Assembly (NCBI GenBank): GCA_964526035.1
Contig: CAZGKE010000076.1
Location: 1-15,889 of the forward strand
Direction of reading: 5' to 3'
Source: DAOMOD01 sp964526035
GTDB lineage: Bacteria > Pseudomonadota > Gammaproteobacteria > Xanthomonadales > BPKI01
DNA: 15,889 nt
The notes beneath the pieces were generated by a model that worked only from the letters and a program-made list of their open reading frames with translations, did no database searches and had not been told where the DNA came from. The translations under genes and the position numbers were made by a program. Shown here piece after piece: positions 6,685-15,889 of this stretch; position 1 is the first letter of the stretch; each line of letters opens with the position of its first letter.

Positions 6685-7650
6685 CTACTCCACCCGCCGC
6701 TCGTGCTTCACCCAGTCCACTTCCATGGTCCACGCCGGCGACGTCATGGGCGAGGCGTTGATCTTGGCGAAGTTGAGGATCGCGAATAACGGCTCGGGGA
6801 ACTGGTCGCCCTGCCCGACGCTGCGATAGATCTCGGCGCCGTCCAGCAGGAACACGAGATCGCTGCCGTCCCACTCCACCCCGTACTCGTGCCATTCGGC
6901 CAGCGTGGCCGCCTGCACGTGCATGAGTTGCTGCCAGTCACCACCCCCGCACTCACCCGTGCTCTTCATGCCGCGCACGGCGTAGTGATCGGGGCCACCG
7001 TCGCTGTGGTGCTCGAACACATCAATTTCGCCGGAGCCGGTGAGCGGCCAGCACACGTCCTCATCGGCCTCTTCCACCGGCGGCTCATTGTTGCGGGCGC
7101 CGAGCAGCCACCAGGCGGGGAACATGCCGGCCTGGCCGCTCCCCTCCACGCGCAGCCGCGCAGTCCAGCGTCCCTGCACGAACTCGCGACGGTTCTTCGA
7201 CACAATGCGGCCGGCGACGTAGGGCGTGGGCGGGTGAAGCTTGCCGAACTTGTCGAGAGAAGCGCAGTCGATGGGGGCGCCAAGATCCACCACGCGCAGC
7301 TTGAGGGTGCCATCGCTGACCTCGCGGGTGCCATACTGCCCGTCGCGCACGTAGCACTGGTGTTCGTCGTTTACCCAGATGGTCTGGTCCTGCCAGTGGT
7401 CCGGTTCGAACCGATCGAAGTCGTCGAAGAAGTCGGTTTCCCACTGAGCGTCGGCGGCCGTGGTCGCAGGTGAAGCGGCATCGGTCGCCTCGCGGTCCGC
7501 TGCCGGGCAGCCGGCGAGCAGGCAGGCAGCGACGAGTAGCAGACTCAGGCGCACGGGAAACGTCCGTCGAACCGTCTTGTCGAACGCGACCGCCAGCTGC
7601 GGGTGGCGCCTCGGGAGGATCCTGCCGATCGTGTACCCGTCGTGGATCAT
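6685..7650 (-). CDS. Glycoside hydrolase family 16 beta-glucanase, lipoprotein
   Basis: This 321-aa enzyme is expected to hydrolyse beta-1,3 or mixed-linkage glucans (laminarinase/lichenase type) from a membrane anchor. The GH16 active-site strand reads GEIDVFEHH, giving Glu208 (nucleophile), Asp210 and Glu213 (acid/base). The ExDxxE spacing is the beta-bulge form found in laminarinases rather than the ExDxE of lichenases. Other GH16 marks are GRIVSKNRREFVQGRWTARL (147-166) and the GMFPAWWLLG strand (175-184). The lipobox LAGC puts the acylated Cys at 48 after the hydrophobic LSLLLVAACLLAGC. For the start, third codon positions are G/C in 30 of 33 codons from the ATG at 7650 to the GTG at 7554, but in only 6 of 14 between the ATG at 7692 and 7650. 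GGAG lies 9 nt before 7650. This leaves an unusually long pre-lipobox region of about 32 residues. GTG at 7554 would give a textbook 16-residue signal and is the alternative. It lies downstream of the propeller kinase on the same strand. Confidence 0.93.
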   Translation of the reverse strand: MIHDGYTIGRILPRRHPQLAVAFDKTVRRTFPVRLSLLLVAACLLAGCPAADREATDAASPATTAADAQWETDFFDDFDRFEPDHWQDQTIWVNDEHQCYVRDGQYGTREVSDGTLKLRVVDLGAPIDCASLDKFGKLHPPTPYVAGRIVSKNRREFVQGRWTARLRVEGSGQAGMFPAWWLLGARNNEPPVEEADEDVCWPLTGSGEIDVFEHHSDGGPDHYAVRGMKSTGECGGGDWQQLMHVQAATLAEWHEYGVEWDGSDLVFLLDGAEIYRSVGQGDQFPEPLFAILNFAKINASPMTSPAWTMEVDWVKHERRVE

Positions 7651-7853
7651 GGCACGTTGCTCCGGAAGTTGAGTTCCGGGTGGTGCGTCCATACTGCAGT
7701 GTTAGTGCCGGTCAGGATTCGCACTCCAGCATGGAGACACCGCCCATGCCAAGAGTACGAAAGAATACCCTTACACACCAGGCGTCGGCGGATCGGCCGA
7801 CCTGCCTACTAGCACCACTACCCCCCCGGACTTGCGGTGCCCCAGGCAGCAGC

Positions 7854-7869
7854 CGCGCTTGCGAGCGCG
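7854..7869 (-). terminator. GC hairpin shortly after the kinase stop (weak terminator candidate)
   Basis: CGCGCT and AGCGCG pair around a 4-nt loop, 11 nt beyond the kinase stop codon. There is no T-run on the minus strand after it, so any role in ending or trimming the transcript is uncertain. The rest of 7651-7880, which should hold the glucanase promoter unless it is read through from the kinase, shows no clear -35/-10 pair. Confidence 0.3.
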
Positions 7870-7880
7870 CCAGCCCCACG

Positions 7881-11990
<4,110 letters not shown>

Positions 11991-11995
11991 CGGGT

Positions 11996-13729
11996 CTACT
12001 CGTGTTCGACCCAGCGGGTGATGGAGCGGATCCCGGTGGTGCCGCTGGTGTAGGTCTGGCCCTCGACCCAGTCCAGCGAGCGGCTCCACATCTTGGCGCG
12101 ACTCCACAGCCGGCCACTGCTCCAGAGGTCCGTGCGGCTCCACAGCTTGCCGTCGGTCCAGGCGTAGCCGCCGTCCCAGGCGTAGGCGCCGTCCCAGGTG
12201 AAGCCCTGGTCGGTAAGGCGCACGCCGTTGGCGTCCTGGAGGTAGAAGTTGCCGGCCTCGTCGACGTTGGCAGGGCCTTCGAAGTGTTGCGTGCCTTTCA
12301 GGTCCTTCGCGATGTTGAGGCCCTGGTTGGCGCAGCCGGAGGCCGTGCTGGCCACGGCGGCCGGCGCGTTGACCAGGCCCGCGCCCTGCTGGAACACGGT
12401 GTAGGCCGGCGCGCCCGTGCTATCCACGGAGCGTTTCGCCGAGGCCATCAGCCGGCACTTGACCGCGTCCGGGGTGAGAGTCGGGTCCTTCTCCAGCATC
12501 AGCGCGACGATGCCGCTGACGATGGCGGTGGCCTGGGAGGTGCCGGACATCTTGAACTGGCGCTCGCTGTTCAGCATGGAATCCGGGTGCAGCAGCGGGA
12601 TCCAGCCGTCGAAGGGCATGGAACCCGTGATGTGGCCGCCGGGCGCCACCACCTCGGGCTTGACGAAGCCCTCGTAGGTCGGCCCCGTGGACGAGAACGA
12701 GGCCAGCCGGTCGTCGGCGCCGTTGGTGGGCGTGTCGCTGTCGCTCATGGCGCCCACGGTGATGATGTAGGGCACGTTGCCCGGCACGCCGATGGTCATG
12801 GGGTTCGGGCCGTCGTTGCCGGCGGCGGCCACCACCACGATGCCGGCCTGCCAGGCCTTCATCACCGCCTGGTTCAGCGGGTCATCCCAGTAGTAGGACT
12901 GGGGCGTCGCGCTGAAGGACAGGTTCAGGACGCGGATGTTCTGGGCCTTCCGGTTCTTGACGACGTAGTCGATGGCCTTGATGGCATCGATGTAGGTGCT
13001 GCTGCCGTCGTAGTGGAAAGCGCGCACAGCGCCGATGTCGGCGGCCGGGGCAATTCCCTCCCAGACCATGTTCGAGGCCAGCCGGTTGCTGCCGATGATG
13101 CTGGACACGTGGGTGCCGTGCCCGTTGGGGTCATCGGCCTGGGGGGCGTTGGTGCTGTCGAAGCGGAATTTCGGCGTCTTGCCGAGCAGCGTGTCGGACT
13201 CCCACCAGAGGCCGGTGTCCACCACCGCCACGGTCACGCCCTTGCCGGTGATGCCGGCCTTGTGGAGGTCCGGGGCGCCGACCAGCGCCGGGTGGGTGTA
13301 CTCGGTGAAGTTCAGGAACGAGCGCTGAACTTCCGCCAGGGAGAGCGTGCCGTCCGACGACGTGCTGCGCTGGAATTCTTCGGTGGTGGTGGTTTCGGTG
13401 GTGGTGGTTTCGGTCTTGCTCTTGGTCTTGCTCTTGGTCTTGCTCTTGGCCCTGCTCACCGTCACCGCCACGTCCGCGTACAGCCGCAGTCCGCTCTTGC
13501 CGCGGAGGGCTTCGGCCTGGGCGGCGGACAACTCCGCACCCACCGCGTTGATCACTTCGAGCTCAGCCACGACCACACCGCCGGCCCGCCGGACGGCGCT
13601 GTCCGCCTGCCCCGCATCCCGGGCCTGGACCACATAGCGCTGCGCGGGCTCCTGACCGGCGCTGGCCAGCAGGGAGAGGCTGAGCGCCAGGCTCGCGGCG
13701 ATGACCTTGTTCAACGTTGTGACTGACAT
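11996..13729 (-). CDS. Secreted S8 (subtilisin-family) serine peptidase with Trp-repeat C-terminus
   Basis: This is a 577-aa exported protease. In order: a Sec signal peptide (1-24, cut after ASA); an inhibitor-I9-like propeptide (about 30-92, beginning RYVVQARDAG); a low-complexity linker of KSKT and ETTTT repeats (95-118); the catalytic domain (about 150-460); and a short tail carrying eight Trp residues spaced six apart (512-554). Catalytic residues are Asp171 in AVVDTGLW, His204 in GHGTHVSS, oxyanion Asn305 in AAAGNDGP and Ser398 in MSGTSQATA. GAGGG lies 7 nt before the ATG. Its gene is followed 5 nt later by the propeller kinase gene and is preceded, 137 bp upstream, by the REC-GGDEF-EAL gene on the same strand. 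No strong promoter is visible in that 137-bp gap. The tail may bind the cell surface or guide secretion. The substrate is unknown. It could process an envelope protein sensed by the kinase, but that is inference. Confidence 0.95.
   Translation of the reverse strand: MSVTTLNKVIAASLALSLSLLASAGQEPAQRYVVQARDAGQADSAVRRAGGVVVAELEVINAVGAELSAAQAEALRGKSGLRLYADVAVTVSRAKSKTKSKTKSKTETTTTETTTTEEFQRSTSSDGTLSLAEVQRSFLNFTEYTHPALVGAPDLHKAGITGKGVTVAVVDTGLWWESDTLLGKTPKFRFDSTNAPQADDPNGHGTHVSSIIGSNRLASNMVWEGIAPAADIGAVRAFHYDGSSTYIDAIKAIDYVVKNRKAQNIRVLNLSFSATPQSYYWDDPLNQAVMKAWQAGIVVVAAAGNDGPNPMTIGVPGNVPYIITVGAMSDSDTPTNGADDRLASFSSTGPTYEGFVKPEVVAPGGHITGSMPFDGWIPLLHPDSMLNSERQFKMSGTSQATAIVSGIVALMLEKDPTLTPDAVKCRLMASAKRSVDSTGAPAYTVFQQGAGLVNAPAAVASTASGCANQGLNIAKDLKGTQHFEGPANVDEAGNFYLQDANGVRLTDQGFTWDGAYAWDGGYAWTDGKLWSRTDLWSSGRLWSRAKMWSRSLDWVEGQTYTSGTTGIRSITRWVEHE
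12053..12196 (-). repeat. Eight 18-bp coding repeats, one Trp every six residues (S8 peptidase tail)
   Basis: Within the peptidase, TGG codons fall at residues 512, 518, 524, 530, 536, 542, 548 and 554 with no gaps. The first two units (WDGAYA, WDGGYA) differ by one base in 18. Later units drift to a W-S-R/S-x-x-L/M pattern. This graded similarity looks like tandem duplication followed by divergence under pressure to keep the Trp. Confidence 0.9.
13381..13447 (-). repeat. In-frame short tandem repeats coding the peptidase linker (15 bp x2 and 12 bp x3)
   Basis: CGGTGGTGGTGGTTT occurs twice back to back (13381-13395, 13396-13410). One base later GGTCTTGCTCTT occurs three times (13412-13423, 13424-13435, 13436-13447). 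Read on the minus strand they encode KSKT-type units and then ETTTT-type units between the propeptide and the catalytic domain. Both unit lengths are multiples of three, so slippage would change linker length without breaking the frame. Confidence 0.92.
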
Positions 13730-13866
13730 CTGCGTACCCTCGAAACTGACGGACCGTTGGGGCCCGTTTCATGGGAGCCATTCCATCAGCTTCGGCGACC
13801 GGGCTCGCCCGCTGGCGATGCCTGGCAGGCGCGGGAAAACGTGAAGTGGTGCACATAAGCAAGGTG

Positions 13867-15889
13867 TCAAATGCCGGCGGCGGCGACCCTGCCCGCCTTC
13901 GCCAGGTAGCGCTCGAACTCGGCCACGGAGAGCGGCTGGCAGAGGTGGAAGCCCTGGGCCTGGTCACAGCCCCGGGCCCGGGCGAGCGCCAGCTCCTCGG
14001 TGGTCTCGATGCCCTTGGCGATGACGCAGGCGTTCCGGACCCGGGCGATGGAGGACGTCAGGGCGTAGATGCCGGAGTCGTCGCCAGACTGTGACGCCGT
14101 TCCCAGTCGGGTGTGGTCCATCTTGAAGCCGTCGATGCGCAGGCGCCGGAGCGTGCCCAGGCTTGCCCGCCCGGCGCCGAAGTCGTCCACGATGAGGCCG
14201 ATGCCGGCGCTCCGCAGTTCCAGGAGCTGGATGAGCAGTGCCTCGCTGATGTCCAGGCAGTCCTCGCCGATCTCGAGCTCGATCAGGGCGGGATCGAGGC
14301 CGAGCGCGGCCACCTGGTCCGTCAGTCGCGGAACGAAGTCCGGCCGGGCCAGCTGGTGGCGCGTCGTGTTGACCGAAACCCGCAGCGGGACCGGCAGTTC
14401 CGCCGCCCAGGTAGCTGCCTGCCGGCAGGCCTGATCCAGCGCCCAGTCGCAGAGCTGCAGGTCCTCGCCGGCCGCCGCGGCCATCGTCAACAGCACCTGG
14501 GCGGTCAGGAGCCCGCGAAACGGGTGCTGCCAGCGGAGCAGCGCCTCGGCGCCGGCGACCCGGCCGGTGCGGAGGTCAATGCGCGGCTGGTAGTGCAGCT
14601 GCAGCTGGCCGGCGGCCAGCGCATGCCGCAGTTCGCCGGCCATATCGGCCTGCACGTCCGCTGACACCGCCGGCGTCGTCGCACATCGCGGCCCCGCATC
14701 ACCGTGGCGCCGGGCCTCACCCGCCGCATGCACCGCCCGGTCGATCAGGGCCGGCAACAGTGCCGCATCCTCGGGAAAGCGGGCCACCCCGATCCGCGGT
14801 ACGAGGGCCAGCCCCGCCGCACCACCCGCCGCGGTCGCATCGCAGGCCCCCTGGATGCGCGCGCTTATGGCATCGATGGCACCGCGGGCGTTTACATTGG
14901 ACACCAGCACGAGGAAATTCAGGCCGTCGGCGCTGGCCACGGGAATCCGGGTGTCGTCGCCGCCGTCGAACCTCACGAGGTGGTCGCTGTCCCGCAGCCG
15001 CACGACCATCTCGTCCGCCAGCGCCCGGGTGATCTGGTGGAGCTGCGGGTGCTCCGCCGGCAGCGCCGGCAGCGGATCGAAGGTGACACAGAGGAGCACC
15101 AGGCCATGCCCCCGCAGCCGGGCCTGGCTCAGCACGCCCTCGGCGGTCCGTGCAAACAGGTGACGGTTCGGCAGGCCGGTCAGGGCGTCCAGGTAGGCGA
15201 GCCGGTACAGTTCCCGGAAGGCGCCAGCGGCCGCCCCGCCGGTCCGGATCCGGATGGCGGCCCGGTCCCGGCCCTCCACACTGATCTGCACGTCAGACTC
15301 GCCGTAGGTCAGTTCGGTTGGCACCCGGGTCTTCAGGACCTTGCGCACGCAGACCATGATCTGGTCAGCGAAGGGTGGCGGCAGCACGGTAGCAAGCTCC
15401 GCCGTCCGGCCGCCCGCTGCCCCGGACTCGCTGTCGGCCAGGACCGTTCCGTCCCGAGCGACGGAGAGGGTTCTGGCCTGGGCTGGGACCGTGGCGTTGG
15501 CCGTCGCCAGCGGGATCTCCTGGGCGGCCTGGTGCGCGGCGAGCCAGCCGCGCACCCGGTGACGCAGCAGTGTCCAGTTGACCGGTTTGATCAGGTAGTC
15601 GGTGGCGCCGGCCGTAAAACCCTCGGCAATGGCGTCGTCCGCTTCCTGGCTGGTGACGATGATGATCGGCGGGCAGCGCTCGCCGAGCCCGGCGCAGATC
15701 TCCCGGCAGGCCTCGAGGCCCGTCTTGCGGGGCATGACGACATCCAGGAAAATGATCGCGTGAGTTGCGGCCAGGGCCTGCTCCGCAGCGGCCCCACCGT
15801 CTTCTACCGCCACGACGTCGAAGCCCGCCTGCCGGAGCGCCAGCTCCATCAGCAGCCGCTGGCCCGGATCGTCGTCCGCGACGAGGGCC
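13867..15889 (-). CDS. Response regulator with REC, degenerate GGDEF and degenerate EAL domains (5' end outside window)
   Basis: The frame is open to the window edge, and the bases upstream of the ATG at 15849 encode VADDDPGQRLL, the acidic start of a receiver. The true start therefore lies outside and 674 codons including the stop are visible. Numbering from the Met at 15849, the receiver has phospho-acceptor Asp36 in FLDVVMP and Lys88. A PAS-like stretch follows (about 128-205). The GGDEF-like domain (about 212-380) starts normally (LAYLDALTGLPNRHLF), but its signature reads GGDDTRIPVASADGLNF, with an insert where GGDEF should be. The EAL domain (about 404-650) has Glu435 (EALLRW), Asn494, Glu526, Glu529, Asp555/Asp556 (DDFGAG), Lys576 and Gln632. 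The catalytic Glu of the usual EGVE motif is Lys612 (AKGIET). Both enzymatic activities therefore look lost, suggesting a c-di-GMP binding or protein-contact output of a phosphorelay. It lies upstream of the S8 peptidase and propeller kinase genes. Confidence 0.93.
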   Translation of the reverse strand, partial: ALVADDDPGQRLLMELALRQAGFDVVAVEDGGAAAEQALAATHAIIFLDVVMPRKTGLEACREICAGLGERCPPIIIVTSQEADDAIAEGFTAGATDYLIKPVNWTLLRHRVRGWLAAHQAAQEIPLATANATVPAQARTLSVARDGTVLADSESGAAGGRTAELATVLPPPFADQIMVCVRKVLKTRVPTELTYGESDVQISVEGRDRAAIRIRTGGAAAGAFRELYRLAYLDALTGLPNRHLFARTAEGVLSQARLRGHGLVLLCVTFDPLPALPAEHPQLHQITRALADEMVVRLRDSDHLVRFDGGDDTRIPVASADGLNFLVLVSNVNARGAIDAISARIQGACDATAAGGAAGLALVPRIGVARFPEDAALLPALIDRAVHAAGEARRHGDAGPRCATTPAVSADVQADMAGELRHALAAGQLQLHYQPRIDLRTGRVAGAEALLRWQHPFRGLLTAQVLLTMAAAAGEDLQLCDWALDQACRQAATWAAELPVPLRVSVNTTRHQLARPDFVPRLTDQVAALGLDPALIELEIGEDCLDISEALLIQLLELRSAGIGLIVDDFGAGRASLGTLRRLRIDGFKMDHTRLGTASQSGDDSGIYALTSSIARVRNACVIAKGIETTEELALARARGCDQAQGFHLCQPLSVAEFERYLAKAGRVAAAGI

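Noticed and set aside
11991..12143. Upstream extension of the kinase start to the ATG at 12143
   Set aside because: It would overlap the protease 3' end in another frame, add a His/Pro/Arg-rich stretch and bury the signal peptide that begins at 11990.
12053..12196. CRISPR-like or mobile repeat array
   Set aside because: The 18-bp units are in-frame, degenerate at wobble positions and continuous with the protease coding sequence. There are no spacers.
12002..13726. A 574-codon plus-strand open frame exactly opposite the S8 peptidase
   Set aside because: It is an antisense shadow caused by high G/C at third positions. The product is Gly/Val/His/Arg-rich with no recognisable fold, while the minus strand has the full subtilase triad.
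13563..13967. 134-codon minus-strand frame across the EAL-protease gap
   Set aside because: It overlaps both real genes in a different frame, has no ribosome site and its product is low-complexity. It is a chance frame.

Overview
The window is a GC-rich, densely coding stretch of a bacterial chromosome. A TonB-dependent outer-membrane receptor, two lipoprotein or Sec-exported hydrolases, a class I (fda-type) fructose-bisphosphate aldolase and a long hybrid sensor kinase all point to a Gram-negative host. A gammaproteobacterium of the Xanthomonadales/Nevskiales/Steroidobacterales kind is my best guess. That is inference from gene content and style, not from a marker gene. I see no tRNA, rRNA, CRISPR array, insertion sequence, integrase or phage gene.

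Left part (1-1599): a class I aldolase gene on the minus strand faces away from a gdx/sugE guanidinium exporter gene on the plus strand. About 250 bp lie between them and carry candidate promoters and small dyads. The first ~46 bases may hold the start of a second minus-strand gene downstream of the aldolase.

Middle-left (1600-6140): after a 312-bp gap holding a strong 8-bp dyad, an 841-aa TonB-dependent receptor is followed 53 bp later by an exported type-B carboxylesterase. The pair looks like an uptake-plus-hydrolysis unit for an ester-containing nutrient. The esterase has unusual residues at its oxyanion and nucleophile motifs.

Middle (6141-7880): a 544-bp stretch holds a possible 73-aa minus-strand small membrane protein. 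Three GTAAC boxes spaced exactly 10 bp lie upstream of it. Next comes a GH16 beta-glucanase lipoprotein on the minus strand.

Right part (7881-15889, all minus strand). In transcription order it holds: a truncated response regulator with receiver, possible PAS, degenerate GGDEF and degenerate EAL domains; a secreted S8 subtilase with a repeat-coded Lys/Thr linker and a perfect six-residue tryptophan repeat; and a 1369-aa hybrid histidine kinase with a 14-repeat periplasmic propeller. The kinase start lies 5 nt after the subtilase stop. The GH16 glucanase is downstream of the kinase. A plausible reading is a surface-sensing module. In it, an exported protease and a periplasmic propeller sensor feed a phosphorelay. 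The REC-GGDEF-EAL protein would act as a c-di-GMP binding or protein-interaction output rather than as an enzyme. This functional link is inference.
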